NCBI RefSeq assembly: GCF_021654035.1
Contig: NZ_JAJPDW010000005.1
Span: 1-64,000, forward strand
Origin: Microbacterium aurantiacum
GTDB taxonomy: Bacteria; Actinomycetota; Actinomycetes; Actinomycetales; Microbacteriaceae
Direction: 5' to 3'
DNA: 64,000 nucleotides
This document shows positions 51,878-60,199 of the stretch, piece after piece (the first letter of the stretch is position 1; the number at the start of each line of letters is the position of its first letter). The notes beneath the pieces are model-generated. The model was not told the origin of the DNA, did not search any database, and saw only the letters and a list, made by a program, of their open reading frames with translations. The position numbers and the translations under genes are program-made.

Positions 51878-52726
51878 ATGAGAGCGATCTGGAAGGGTGC
51901 GCTGACCTTCGGGTTGGTGAACGTGCCGGTGAAGGTGTACTCGGCCACCGAAGACCACGACGTCCCGCTGCACCAGGTCCACGCCGCCGACGGGGGACGG
52001 ATCCGGTATCAGCGGATCTGCGAGCTGGACGGCGAGGTCGTGCCGTACGCGGAGATCGACCGCGCCTTCGACGACGGCGAGCGCACGGTGGTCCTGACCA
52101 AGGACGACTTCGCCTCTCTGCCCTCCGAGCGCAGCCGGGAGATCGACGTCGTCGAGTTCGTCCCGACCGAGCAGATCGATCTGCTCACCCTGGACCGCGC
52201 CTACTATCTCGAACCCGACTCGGCTTCGCCCAAGGCCTATGTGCTGCTGCGTCGCACCCTCGAAGCGACCGACCGTACCGCGATCGTCCGCTTCTCCCTT
52301 CGCCAGAAGACCCGCCTGGCGGCTCTGCGCGTGCGGGGTGATGTCCTCGTGCTGCAGACGCTCCTCTGGGCCGACGAGGTGCGGGAAGCAGCGTTCCCCT
52401 CGCTGGACGAGGAGGTCCGGATCTCCGCGAAGGAGCTCGAGCTCTCCGCGTCCCTGGTCGAGAGCTTCTCCGGCGACTTCGATCCCTCGGAGTTCGCCGA
52501 CGAATACCAGCAGGAGCTGCGTGCCCTCATCGATGCGAAGCTCGCCGATGGCGACGCTGTCGACACCGCGGCGACGTTCGGGGAGCCCGACGAGGACGAG
52601 GGCGGGGGAGAGGTCATCGATCTGCTGGCCGCCCTCCGCGCGAGCGTGGAGCGCTCGCGCGCCTCCCGGTCCGCGGAGGAGACGCGCCCCGATGCGACGA
52701 CGGAGAAGCGGAAGAAGAAGGCCTGA
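51878..52726 (+). CDS. ku: Ku protein (NHEJ DNA end-binding)
   Basis: A 282-residue bacterial Ku that encircles DNA ends and recruits LigD. It starts MRAIWKGALTFGLVNVPVKVYSATE, has the bridge region IRYQRICELDGEVVPYAEIDRAF, and RLAALRVRGDVLVLQTL near the middle. The C-terminal tail ends in a basic EKRKKKA cluster. The ATG at 51878 fits the family; an in-frame codon five residues upstream is rejected. Divergent arrangement with ligD allows joint control. Confidence 0.95.
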   Translation: MRAIWKGALTFGLVNVPVKVYSATEDHDVPLHQVHAADGGRIRYQRICELDGEVVPYAEIDRAFDDGERTVVLTKDDFASLPSERSREIDVVEFVPTEQIDLLTLDRAYYLEPDSASPKAYVLLRRTLEATDRTAIVRFSLRQKTRLAALRVRGDVLVLQTLLWADEVREAAFPSLDEEVRISAKELELSASLVESFSGDFDPSEFADEYQQELRALIDAKLADGDAVDTAATFGEPDEDEGGGEVIDLLAALRASVERSRASRSAEETRPDATTEKRKKKA

Positions 52727-52739
52727 TCGGCGCGGCGGA

Positions 52740-53512
52740 TCAGTCGCGTCGGTCGTTCCGCAGCTCCGGGTCGCCGTGCTCGAGCACCTGCGGGTCGAGC
52801 GTCAGCGCCTGGGCTTCTTCGGCGCCGATCGCGGCGCGCCCCTCCGCGGCATCCGTGCGAGCTTTGCGCCGCTCGGCGAAATAGTGCCACACCACGAAGA
52901 TGATGGTGCCGGCCACGGCCGCGAGCAGGATGACGTCGATGTACTCGGCGACGAAGTCGCCGACGAAAGGGATGAAGCCGATCGCGTAGCCGATCATCGT
53001 GAGGCCGAAACCCCAGATGACGGCGCCGATGAAGTTGTACAGCGTGTAACGGCGCCAGGGCATGTGGCCGACGCCGGCGGCGACCGGTGCGAAGGTGCGC
53101 ACGATGGGCACGAACCGGGCGAGGATGATCGTGAGCCCGCCGTAGCGCTCGAAGAACGCGTTCGTCCGCTCCACGTTGCGTCTGCTGAAGACGCCCGACT
53201 CCTTCCGCTCGAACACCGCGGGTCCGCCCTTGTGACCGATGAGGTAACCGACTTCACCTCCGAGGAACGCCGACAGGCCGATGAGGAGCGCGACGACCCA
53301 GGCACTGACGCCGAACACGCCGTTCGGCGCGACGTCGCTCGGATGGGAGAGCAGCCCGCCATGATCAGGAGGGTGTCGGCGGGGAGCAGGAAGCCGACGA
53401 GCAGCCCGGTCTCGGCGAACACGATGAAGCACACCACCAGGAGAGCCCACGGACCCGCGGCCGCGATGATCGCGGCCGGATCCAACCACGGGATGAGAGC
53501 GATCTGGTGCAC
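52740..53512 (-). pseudogene. DedA-family membrane protein gene with a one-base frameshift
   Basis: The 5' part encodes the DedA N-terminus (from GTG at 53512: VHQIALIPWLDPAAIIAAAGPWALLVV in two segments, then GFLLPADTLLIMAG), and the 3' part encodes the rest in another frame (LLSHPSDVAPNG, AFLGGEVGYLIGHKGG, ILARFVPIVRTFAPVAAGV). The two halves join perfectly if one base is inserted next to position 53354, where the plus strand reads GCAGCCCGCC. The coding on both sides looks intact, so this is either a recent mutation or a sequencing error. The intact product would be a polytopic DedA flippase-like protein of about 257 residues. Confidence 0.8.
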
Positions 53513-53541
53513 GGCGGTCCTGTCGGTCGTAGCCTTCGACG

Positions 53542-53561
53542 GTGGCGTGGAGACACGCCAC
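53542..53561 (-). terminator. Hairpin after tRNA-Leu
   Basis: Perfect 8-bp stem GTGGCGTG/CACGCCAC with a 4-nt loop, 4 nt beyond the tRNA 3' end and just upstream of dedA. No U-tract follows. Confidence 0.6.
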
Positions 53562-53565
53562 GACG

Positions 53566-53647
53566 TGCGGAAGGTGGGACTTGAACCCACACGCCCGAAG
53601 GCACAGGAACCTAAATCCTGCGTGTCTGCCGATTTCACCACTCCCGC
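53566..53647 (-). tRNA. tRNA-Leu (TAG)
   Basis: An 82-nt class II tRNA without encoded CCA. The acceptor stem is GCGGGAG/CTTCCGC, the anticodon loop TTTAGGT sits on a CAGGA/TCCTG stem, the variable arm is TGCCTTCGGGCG, and the T-arm is GTGGGTTCAAGTCCCAC. Confidence 0.95.
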
Positions 53648-53687
53648 GAGGTGCGCTCATTCTACTGAGCGCACGGGTCGTGTGTGA

Positions 53688-53900
53688 TCAGCGGCGGATG
53701 CCGAACAGGAAGTACGCAGCCGGGCCGATCCAGTTCACGAGGATGATCGGGACCCAGGCGGGCTTGGGTCCGCGGACGTCGTCCTCGTCCCTGTGGCTGA
53801 GATCCCAGAAGGCCAGGAACGCGAATGCGACCTGGACGACCCCTATCGCTCCGAACGCGACGCGGGCTATCGGGGAGAGGTCTGTCTTCGTGGCGGTCAT
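53688..53900 (-). CDS. Small PLDc_N-type membrane protein
   Basis: A 70-residue protein with two membrane helices (VAFGAIGVVQVAFAFLAFWDL and WVPIILVNWIGPAAYFLFG) and the FWDL...P-x-W-x-x-I-I-L-V-N-W-I-G-P pattern of the phospholipase D N-terminal (PLDc_N) domain found alone in many actinobacteria. The ATG at 53900 is chosen for its AAGGG ribosome-binding site; an ATG eight codons upstream is possible. Function unknown. It is divergent from the Tad locus. Confidence 0.75.
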   Translation of the reverse strand: MTATKTDLSPIARVAFGAIGVVQVAFAFLAFWDLSHRDEDDVRGPKPAWVPIILVNWIGPAAYFLFGIRR

Positions 53901-54020
53901 GGTCGTCCCTTCGTCCGTCGCCATCCTCTCTCGTGGGGATGTCTCTACGGAAGGGGTACCCGGCACCTCGACTGTGGATAACTTTCGGCGCCTCGCGCGC
54001 CCTCTTGCGAGGATGACGGC

Positions 54021-55205
54021 GTGTTCCGAGCCGCCCCTGCCACCGTCGTCGCCGCCGCTGCGCCCTCGGCGACGATCGTGCCGACCGGTGTTCTGGAGCG
54101 CACCCAGCACCGCCTCCGGACAGAAGCGACTGACCGCCTTCCGGCGGAGGAGGCGGCACGGGTCGCCCGCGAGGAGATCCGCCGGCACAACGACATCGCC
54201 GCGGCCCGCGGCCTCACCGTCGTCGAGGACGAGCAAGGATGCGAGCGGGAGATCCTCGCGCGCGTTCTCGGGTACGGACCTCTGCAGCCCTACCTCGACG
54301 ATCCGACGGTCGAGGAGCTGTGGATCAACGCGCCGGACCGTGTCTTCGTCGCGAGGAACGGCACATCGGAGCGCCTGCCGCTGACACTGACGGACGGAAT
54401 GGTGCGCGACCTCGTCGAGCGGATGCTCCATTCCTCCGGGCGCCGGGTGGACCTCAGTCAGCCGTTCGTCGACGCGTCGCTTCCGGACGGCAGCCGGCTG
54501 CATGTCGTCATCCCCGACATCACCCGCCGTCACTGGTCGGTCAACATCCGCAAGTTCCTGCCCCGATACGGCAACCTCGCCGCTCTCGTGGAGTCGGGCT
54601 CGCTGACCCGCGGCGCGGCGCGATACCTCCGTGACGCGGTCCGGGCGGGACGGAGCATCCTCGTGTCCGGCGCGACGCACGCGGGCAAGACGACCATGCT
54701 CGGCGCACTCATCGACGCGTCCACACCCGGAGCCCGGGTGGTCACCGTGGAGGAGACGTTCGAGCTCGCGGTGGCGGTCGACGACGCGGTCGCGCTGCAG
54801 GGGCGACAGCCCAGCCTCGAAGGGACCGGTGAGGTCACGCTCCGGCGTCTCATCAAGGAAGCCCTGCGGATGCGTCCCGATCGCCTCGTCGTCGGGGAGG
54901 TCCGCGATGCGGAAGCGCTCGATCTGGTCCTGGCGCTGAACACCGGCGTTCCCGGGGCGGCGACGATCCACGCGAACTCGGCCCACGAGGCATTGGACAA
55001 GCTCTGCGCGCTGCCGCTCCTCGCGGGTCGGAACATCGACGCCGAGTTCCTGGTGCCGGCGGTCGCACGCGGCGTGCACCTGGTGGTCCACTGCCGCCGA
55101 GACGAGTCGGGGAATCGGTTCGTGCAGGAGATCCTCGAGGTGACCGGGGCCGTCGTCGACGGATCGGTCGCCGCCCACTCCGTCTATCGTGCGGGTGCCG
55201 CATGA
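54021..55205 (+). CDS. tadA: TadA/CpaF-family secretion ATPase
   Basis: A 394-residue VirB11-type ATPase powering Flp/Tad pilus assembly. An N-terminal helical domain (LGYGPLQPYLDDPTVEELWIN, DLSQPFVDASLPDGSRLH) precedes Walker A SGATHAGKTT (about residue 215), VVTVEETFEL, RMRPDRLVVGEVR and the ATIHANSAHEAL helix. GTG start with GAGGA about 7 nt upstream; the GAGG is the right arm of a 6-bp inverted repeat (CCTCGC n10 GCGAGG) that could mask it. It is the first gene of a seven-gene operon with 4-nt overlaps. Confidence 0.92.
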   Translation: MFRAAPATVVAAAAPSATIVPTGVLERTQHRLRTEATDRLPAEEAARVAREEIRRHNDIAAARGLTVVEDEQGCEREILARVLGYGPLQPYLDDPTVEELWINAPDRVFVARNGTSERLPLTLTDGMVRDLVERMLHSSGRRVDLSQPFVDASLPDGSRLHVVIPDITRRHWSVNIRKFLPRYGNLAALVESGSLTRGAARYLRDAVRAGRSILVSGATHAGKTTMLGALIDASTPGARVVTVEETFELAVAVDDAVALQGRQPSLEGTGEVTLRRLIKEALRMRPDRLVVGEVRDAEALDLVLALNTGVPGAATIHANSAHEALDKLCALPLLAGRNIDAEFLVPAVARGVHLVVHCRRDESGNRFVQEILEVTGAVVDGSVAAHSVYRAGAA

Positions 55206-56068
55206 CGATCGTGTGGGGTGCGCTTCTGGCGGCGGGAGTGCTGCTCGTCGTGGCGCCGTGGCTCTGGCCGCGTCGCGACGGCGCACCGGCGGCGACCTCA
55301 CGCGGGAGGGCGTCGGCGATCGATCGGCTCATCGCCGAAGCCGGTGTCTCGTCGCTGACCCCCGCCCGGCTCGCCGCGCTCTGCGGACTGGCGGCGTGCG
55401 TGGCGGGAGCCGTCTTCTGGCTCGTCACCGCGGTCGCCGTCGTCGCCCTCGTGGGCGCTGTGGCCGCGGCGCTCGCTCCGATCGCGTGGCTCCGCGCACG
55501 CCGGTTGCGGCGGCGGAAGGAGCGCCGGGGACTGTGGCCTGACGTCTGCGACCTCCTCATCGCCTCGGTGCGAGCCGGCATGTCGCTGCCGGACGCGGTC
55601 GGCAGTCTCTCGGCATCCGTGCCGGCACCGCTGCGCCCCGCGTTCGAGGGCTTCGCGCGGGATCTGGCCGCGAGCGGCCACTTCTCATCGGCGCTGACGC
55701 GCCTGAAGGGAACACTCGCGGATCCGGTCGCGGATCGCATCATCGAGACGCTGCGGATGGCGCGCGAGGTCGGGGGAACCGATCTGCCCACGGTGCTCCG
55801 TGCCCTTGCAGCGTCCGTCCGCGCCGACGCCGCGCTGCGCGCCGAGGTCGAAGCGCGCCAGTCATGGATCCGTGGGGCTGCTGTCCTCGGCGTCAGTGCG
55901 CCCTGGGTGATCCTCATCCTGCTCTCCTTGCGGCCGGAGGGCGCGGAGGCATACGGGTCGGCGGCCGGAGCCGCGTTGGTCCTCGTCGGAGCGATCGTGT
56001 CGGCGGCGGCCTTCTGGATCATGGTGCGCATCGGGCGGCTTCCGGAGCCGAGGAGGTGGTTCGCGTGA
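55202..56068 (+). CDS. tadB: TadB-like type II secretion F-domain protein
   Basis: A 288-residue inner-membrane platform protein. Membrane helices lie near residues 3-22, 55-100 and two at the C-terminus; the cytoplasmic T2SSF domain includes DVCDLLIASVRAGMSLPDAVGSL and MAREVGGTDLPTVLRALAASVRADAALRAEVEARQ in separate helices. The start overlaps tadA (ATGA) and the stop overlaps tadC (GTGA). Confidence 0.87.
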   Translation: MTIVWGALLAAGVLLVVAPWLWPRRDGAPAATSRGRASAIDRLIAEAGVSSLTPARLAALCGLAACVAGAVFWLVTAVAVVALVGAVAAALAPIAWLRARRLRRRKERRGLWPDVCDLLIASVRAGMSLPDAVGSLSASVPAPLRPAFEGFARDLAASGHFSSALTRLKGTLADPVADRIIETLRMAREVGGTDLPTVLRALAASVRADAALRAEVEARQSWIRGAAVLGVSAPWVILILLSLRPEGAEAYGSAAGAALVLVGAIVSAAAFWIMVRIGRLPEPRRWFA

Positions 56069-56994
56069 CGACGGCGTTGGACGCGGGCGCCGTTTCGATC
56101 GCATGGGGCGTCGCGCTCGGAGTGGGAGTGCTGCTCATCGTGTCGCGCGCCCCTCGGTGGGGAGCGGCGAGCCTCCACCGTCGGATCGCCCCGTACCTTC
56201 GCGACCTCGCCGACCCCCTCGGGATCGAGCCGGTCGCCATGCCCGGTCGGGCGGATGCCGGGGGGAGTCGCGCTCGACTCGGGACGCGCCTCGCGCGATC
56301 CATCGGCGGCGAGGCGGAGATCAGCGGCCGCCTGCGTCGAGCGGCCTGGGCGATCGATGCGGGCGGTTTCCGTCAGCGCCAGCTCCTCTGGGCACTGGCA
56401 GGTCTGTTCGTCGGCGGACTCGCCGCCGTCCTCCTGACCGTGACGCAACGCGGCGGGGCTCTGGTCGGCGCCGTGCCGCTGCTCGCGGCGTTCGCCGCCG
56501 CCGTGGCCTACGACTCCACCCTCACCCGTGCTGCATCCGCGCGGCGTGCGCGGATGCAGGAGGAACTCCCGACCGTTCTGGAGTTCCTCGCGCTGTGCCT
56601 GGCCGCCGGAGAAGGGATGCTCGACGCCGTGCGGCGGGTGAGTGCCGTGGGGTCCGGCGAGCTGGCGGTCGAGCTGCGTCGCGTGGTCCTCGCCGTCGAC
56701 ACGGGCGAGCCCCTTCCGGATGCACTCGCCGCCCTCTCGACGCGGTTCGACCTCCCCGCCCTGACACGAGCGGTGGATCAGCTGGTCGCCGCCCTCGGCC
56801 GTGGAGCCCCGCTCGCCCAGGTCCTCCACGCCCACGCATCGGATGCCCGGGAGGAAGCGAAGCGGGCCCTCATCGAAGGTGCGGGCCGCAAGGAGATCAC
56901 CATGCTGATCCCGCTGGTGTTCGCAATCCTGCCGCTGAGCGTCCTCTTCGCCGTCTTCCCCGGCATCCTCATGCTTCGAATCGGACTCGGCTGA
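56065..56994 (+). CDS. tadC: TadC-like type II secretion F-domain protein
   Basis: A 309-residue second platform protein. Two central membrane helices and a C-terminal one (MLIPLVFAILPLSVLFAVFPG) flank the T2SSF domain with LEFLALCLAAGEGMLDAVRRV, AVDTGEPLPDALAAL and the final AKRALIEGAGRKEI typical of TadC. The GTG start overlaps the tadB stop by 4 nt. The pilin-like gene follows after 20 nt with a strong AAAGGAG. Confidence 0.87.
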   Translation: MTTALDAGAVSIAWGVALGVGVLLIVSRAPRWGAASLHRRIAPYLRDLADPLGIEPVAMPGRADAGGSRARLGTRLARSIGGEAEISGRLRRAAWAIDAGGFRQRQLLWALAGLFVGGLAAVLLTVTQRGGALVGAVPLLAAFAAAVAYDSTLTRAASARRARMQEELPTVLEFLALCLAAGEGMLDAVRRVSAVGSGELAVELRRVVLAVDTGEPLPDALAALSTRFDLPALTRAVDQLVAALGRGAPLAQVLHAHASDAREEAKRALIEGAGRKEITMLIPLVFAILPLSVLFAVFPGILMLRIGLG

Positions 56995-57014
56995 CGCCGA
57001 TGAAAGGAGAAACG

Positions 57015-57224
57015 ATGGACACGCCATCGCAGAACACCCCGCTCGCGGGCCCACCGGCGGACCAGGACATCCCGTCGCTTCTGGAGGATGAGATCGGGGA
57101 CGTACCCGGCTGGGTCCTCATCACCTTGATGACCGCCGGACTCGTGGTCCTGATCTGGGCGCTGGCGGGGCCGGCCCTCGCCGGGCTCTTCGAGTCGGCG
57201 ATCGCCCGCGTCTCCGGGTTGTGA
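57015..57224 (+). CDS. Flp-pilin-like small protein
   Basis: A 69-residue protein with a polar N-terminus of about 30 residues and one hydrophobic helix (PGWVLITLMTAGLVVLIWALAGPAL). Its size and place between tadC and tadE suggest the Flp pilin, with possible processing after Gly in DEIGDVPG. It lacks the usual Glu at position 5 of the mature protein, so the assignment rests mainly on context. AAAGGAG 6 nt upstream is the best ribosome-binding site of the operon, consistent with a structural subunit made in excess. Confidence 0.68.
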   Translation: MDTPSQNTPLAGPPADQDIPSLLEDEIGDVPGWVLITLMTAGLVVLIWALAGPALAGLFESAIARVSGL

Positions 57225-57225
57225 C

Positions 57226-57651
57226 ATGGCGCGCGGCGCGCGTCCTCGAATCGCCGACGGGTCCGACCGCTCGGGCGGCGACGACACCGGGTCCGCTCCG
57301 GTGGAGTTCGTCCTCGTCGGATTGATCCTCACCGCGCTCACCCTGGGCGTGCTGCAGCTCGGCCTCGCGGTGTACGTGCGCAACGTCGTCCACGACGCGG
57401 CGGTCGAGGGTGCGTTCCATGCGGCGCTCGCCGACACCGAGATGCGCGAGGGGGTCGAGCGTACGCGCCAGGTCATCACTCGTGCGATCGGGACCGCGTA
57501 CGCGCAGGACATCGCCGTCACGGAGAGCGTCGTGTCCGGTGCCCCGACGGTCACGATGCGCGTGCGGGCACCCCTGCCGGTCCTCGGCCTGTGGGGTGTT
57601 CCCGGAGCATGGGAGGTGAGCGCGAATGCCCCGGCCGAGTCTTTCGACTGA
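57226..57651 (+). CDS. tadE: TadE-like minor pseudopilin
   Basis: A 141-residue protein with the TadE signature: Gly-Ser-Ala-Pro-Val-Glu-Phe followed by a hydrophobic helix (VLVGLILTALTLGVLQLGLAVYVRN), giving a prepilin-peptidase site before Ser with Glu at +5, then a conserved VVHDAAVEGAFHAAL segment. It starts one base after the pilin-like stop and overlaps the next gene by 26 bp. Confidence 0.84.
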   Translation: MARGARPRIADGSDRSGGDDTGSAPVEFVLVGLILTALTLGVLQLGLAVYVRNVVHDAAVEGAFHAALADTEMREGVERTRQVITRAIGTAYAQDIAVTESVVSGAPTVTMRVRAPLPVLGLWGVPGAWEVSANAPAESFD

Positions 57652-58117
57652 ACGTCCCCGCGATCCGAAGGCCGAGACGCGGGCGGATGCGGAGCGCGGG
57701 TCCGCTTCGTTGGAGTTCATCGTCGTCGGGCTCGTGCTGCTCGTCCCCATCGTCTACCTCATCGTCGCCCTCGGGGCACTGCAGTCCGCAGCACTCGGGG
57801 CCGAGGCGGGGGCGCGCCACGTCGCGCGCGCGATCGCGACGGCCGCCGGTCCGGGTGAGGCGCAGGAACGCGCGGACGACATCCTCGCGACGGTGAACCG
57901 CGAGTATCGGCTGGACCCGGCGGGGACAGCGGTGGCGATCAGTTGCCGGCCCGCCACCGTGACGTGCCCTGCAGCGGGCTCGACCGTGGTGGTCCGGATC
58001 GACACGCGGGTCGCGCTCCCCTTCATGCCGGCGATCTGGGGTCTGGACCGGGTGACCGCGATACCCGTCGAGGCGATGTCCGCGCAGAAGGTCTCGCGGT
58101 TCTGGGGGGAGCCGTGA
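57626..58117 (+). CDS. TadE/TadF-like pseudopilin
   Basis: A 163-residue protein with a second pseudopilin signature, RGSASLEFIVVGLVLLVPIVYLIVALG, again with Glu at +5 after Gly, followed by EAGARHVARAIATA. Two cysteines (SCRPATVTC) lie in the extracytoplasmic part. It overlaps its neighbours at both ends (26 bp and 4 bp). It is likely a minor pilus component. Confidence 0.82.
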   Translation: MPRPSLSTERPRDPKAETRADAERGSASLEFIVVGLVLLVPIVYLIVALGALQSAALGAEAGARHVARAIATAAGPGEAQERADDILATVNREYRLDPAGTAVAISCRPATVTCPAAGSTVVVRIDTRVALPFMPAIWGLDRVTAIPVEAMSAQKVSRFWGEP

Positions 58118-58545
58118 GACGGCCCGCCGGAGCCGCCACGGGCGACGACGAACGCGGCAGTGTGCTCCTGCTCACGCTCGGCTACGGCCTGCTGGCGATC
58201 GCGCTGGTGCTGGTGTGCGTCGAGGCGACGGGGCTCTCCCTCGCCCAGAAGCGGGTGGATGCCGCCGCCGACGGCGCCGCGCTCGCCGCGGCCGACGCGT
58301 TCGTCCTGGAGGTCCGGGACGGGAGGCCGGTCGCCCTCCTGACGACGGCGGCGGTGCGGCGGGAGGCGGTGATGTTCGTGGAGACGCTCGGCACCGACAC
58401 CGCCGTGGTGGACGCGGGCACCCCGGACGGCGTGTCGGCGAGAGTCACGGTCCGGGCGTCGTGGCGACCCCTCGTCGGCGCGCTTTTCGTGCCGGACGGG
58501 CTCGTGCTGGAGTCCACCGCGACCAGCCGCACCGCTCTGCGATGA
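58114..58545 (+). CDS. TadG-like (Rv3660c-region type) pilus-associated protein
   Basis: A 143-residue protein with the TadG/DUF-Tad N-terminus: DERGSVLLLTLGYGLLAIALVLVCVEATGLSLAQKRVDAAADGAALAAADAF in the usual order (helix, then RVDAAADGAALAAA). The C-terminal von Willebrand domain of full TadG is missing, as is common in actinobacterial versions. GTG start overlapping the preceding stop (GTGA). It is the last gene of the Tad operon. Confidence 0.82.
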   Translation: MRRPAGAATGDDERGSVLLLTLGYGLLAIALVLVCVEATGLSLAQKRVDAAADGAALAAADAFVLEVRDGRPVALLTTAAVRREAVMFVETLGTDTAVVDAGTPDGVSARVTVRASWRPLVGALFVPDGLVLESTATSRTALR

Positions 58546-58572
58546 ACCGATGGCGGCCGAGGCGGTATCCGA

Positions 58573-58893
58573 TCACCACCCGTGGGCGTTGAACCACTCC
58601 GCCACACGCGCACGCTCGCGCACGCCGTCGCCGCCCGTCTCGTGGTCGATCACCGCGCCGTCGACGAGCGGGAGGAAACGGAGGCATCGAGGGCAGAGCG
58701 CCCGTCCGTGAGGCCAGCCGTCGAGGAGCGGTACCGCCGCTTCCGCCGGTGCGCCGGAACCCGGACATCGCGCCGGATCGGCTTGGACCCCGCTCCAGAG
58801 GGTCGTGCGGTGCCGGTGCAGACCGGGGTGGCCCTCGGGGCGGGTGCACCGGCGTCCGTACAGTCGACTGCGGCAGAACACGGTGGGCGTCAT
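58573..58893 (-). CDS. Small Cys/His-rich hypothetical protein
   Basis: A 106-residue protein I do not recognise. It has CRSRLYGRRCTRPEGHPGLHRHRT in two halves and LCPRCLRFLPLVDG, giving five cysteines and several histidines that could form one or two zinc sites, and it ends in a helical RVAEWFNAHGW. Its ATG overlaps the MFS stop by 4 nt (ATGA), so it is translationally coupled to the transporter. Confidence 0.65.
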   Translation of the reverse strand: MTPTVFCRSRLYGRRCTRPEGHPGLHRHRTTLWSGVQADPARCPGSGAPAEAAVPLLDGWPHGRALCPRCLRFLPLVDGAVIDHETGGDGVRERARVAEWFNAHGW

Positions 58894-60173
58894 CGCCGCG
58901 TCCGCGGTACCCAGCGGAGGAAGGCAGCGGCGCCGAGGAGACCGACGAGGCCCATCGCCCCGGTGGCGATCGCCAGGCTGCTCATGGACGCGATCGCGGA
59001 CACGGCCAGCGGTGCGGCGGCACCGCCCGCGTCGGTGAGCGTCCGCCACGATCCGAGGAACGGGGCCGGATCGTCCTTCGGGGCGGCATCCGCGCCGAGG
59101 GTGAGAAGGATGCCGCTCGACAACCCGTTGCCGACCCCGAGCACGGCGGCGAACATCGCGAACCACATCGACTGCTGATCGCTGCCGCTCGTGAATGCCA
59201 GGGCCAGGAACCCGGCGCTCATGAGCACCATCGCGGGGAGCGCCGCCCACAGGCGACCGAATCGATCCATCACCTGGCCGCTCGCATAGAAGAGGGCGAA
59301 GTCGATGGCGCCGGAGATTCCGACGACCAGGGCGATCGTCTGAGCGTCGAGTCCGATCCAGACGCCCCACAGCGGGAGCACGACCTGGCGGGCGGATCGC
59401 ACGGCCGACAGGGATGCAGCGGCCAGGCCCAGGCGCCCGAGGACGCTGCGGTGGCGCCACATGGTCCGGAAGACCCCGGCCCTCTCCACGACGGGGATCG
59501 ACCCCGAGACGGGCTCTCCGCTGTCGTCGGCGACGTCGGGCTGCCAGGCGCAGGCGCGTGCCGGGTCGGGTCGCAGGGTGAACCGCGCCTCCGGGTCGGG
59601 ACCGAAGACGACGAGGATCACCGTGGCGACGAGACAGACGGCGAAGAACCAGATCGCCGACGCGTCCGTGCCCGACAGTGCCAGGAGCGCGGCGGCGACG
59701 AAGGGCCCCACGAACATCCCGAAGCGGAAGCTCCCACCGAGCAGTGACAACGCGCGGGCGCGGAACGCCGAAGGAACCCGCGTGGTCATGAACGAATGCC
59801 GGGCGAGACCGAATGCCGCCGCGCAGATCCCGACCACGAGCACGGCGAGGGCGACGAGCCCCAGAGAGGGGGCGAGTGCGAGAACAGCCACGCCGCCCAG
59901 AGCGATCACGCCCGCGACGGCCATGGTGGCGCGCTCGCCGAAGCGCGCGACAGCCCATCCCGCGGGCAGGTTGCCGCACAGCTGCCCGACGACCAGGGCC
60001 GAGGCCACGAGCGCGGCGGTCGGGATATCCGCGCCCAGACGCGACGCGATCACCGGAATCAGGGGCAGGACCGCGCCCTCCCCGAGCGCGAACAGGACCG
60101 TCGGGGCATAGACCATCGGCCCGAAGCCCCAGAGGACCTCGCGAGCGCGGAGGGAATCGGGGCCATCGGTCAC
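58890..60173 (-). CDS. Major facilitator superfamily transporter
   Basis: A 427-residue MFS protein with twelve predicted helices. N-half motifs include [22 protein letters not shown] in two parts, [13 protein letters not shown] (MFS motif A-like) and [25 protein letters not shown]; the C-half has [18 protein letters not shown]. It is probably a drug or metabolite exporter; substrate unknown. TAACGT ends 8 nt before the GTG at 60173, which is preferred to the ATG two codons upstream because the ATG would sit only 2 nt from the box. The small Cys-rich gene is coupled downstream. Confidence 0.85.
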   Translation of the reverse strand: MTDGPDSLRAREVLWGFGPMVYAPTVLFALGEGAVLPLIPVIASRLGADIPTAALVASALVVGQLCGNLPAGWAVARFGERATMAVAGVIALGGVAVLALAPSLGLVALAVLVVGICAAAFGLARHSFMTTRVPSAFRARALSLLGGSFRFGMFVGPFVAAALLALSGTDASAIWFFAVCLVATVILVVFGPDPEARFTLRPDPARACAWQPDVADDSGEPVSGSIPVVERAGVFRTMWRHRSVLGRLGLAAASLSAVRSARQVVLPLWGVWIGLDAQTIALVVGISGAIDFALFYASGQVMDRFGRLWAALPAMVLMSAGFLALAFTSGSDQQSMWFAMFAAVLGVGNGLSSGILLTLGADAAPKDDPAPFLGSWRTLTDAGGAAAPLAVSAIASMSSLAIATGAMGLVGLLGAAAFLRWVPRTRR

Positions 60174-60181
60174 GGGCATCC

Positions 60182-60191
60182 ACGTTACGCT
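60182..60191. promoter_or_regulatory. Overlapping divergent -10 boxes, MFS gene and prfB
   Basis: The string ACGTTACGCT contains TACGCT on the plus strand (60186-60191, 8 nt before the prfB ATG) and TAACGT on the minus strand (60187-60182, 8 nt before the MFS GTG). The two hexamers share two base pairs. Confidence 0.6.
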
Positions 60192-60199
60192 GGACTGTC

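Noticed and set aside
58578-58612. tRNA-like stretch on the minus strand (GTGTGGCGGAGTGGTTCAACGCC region)
   Set aside because: It resembles a D-arm but no acceptor or T-arm partner exists, and it is the C-terminal codons of the small Cys-rich gene.
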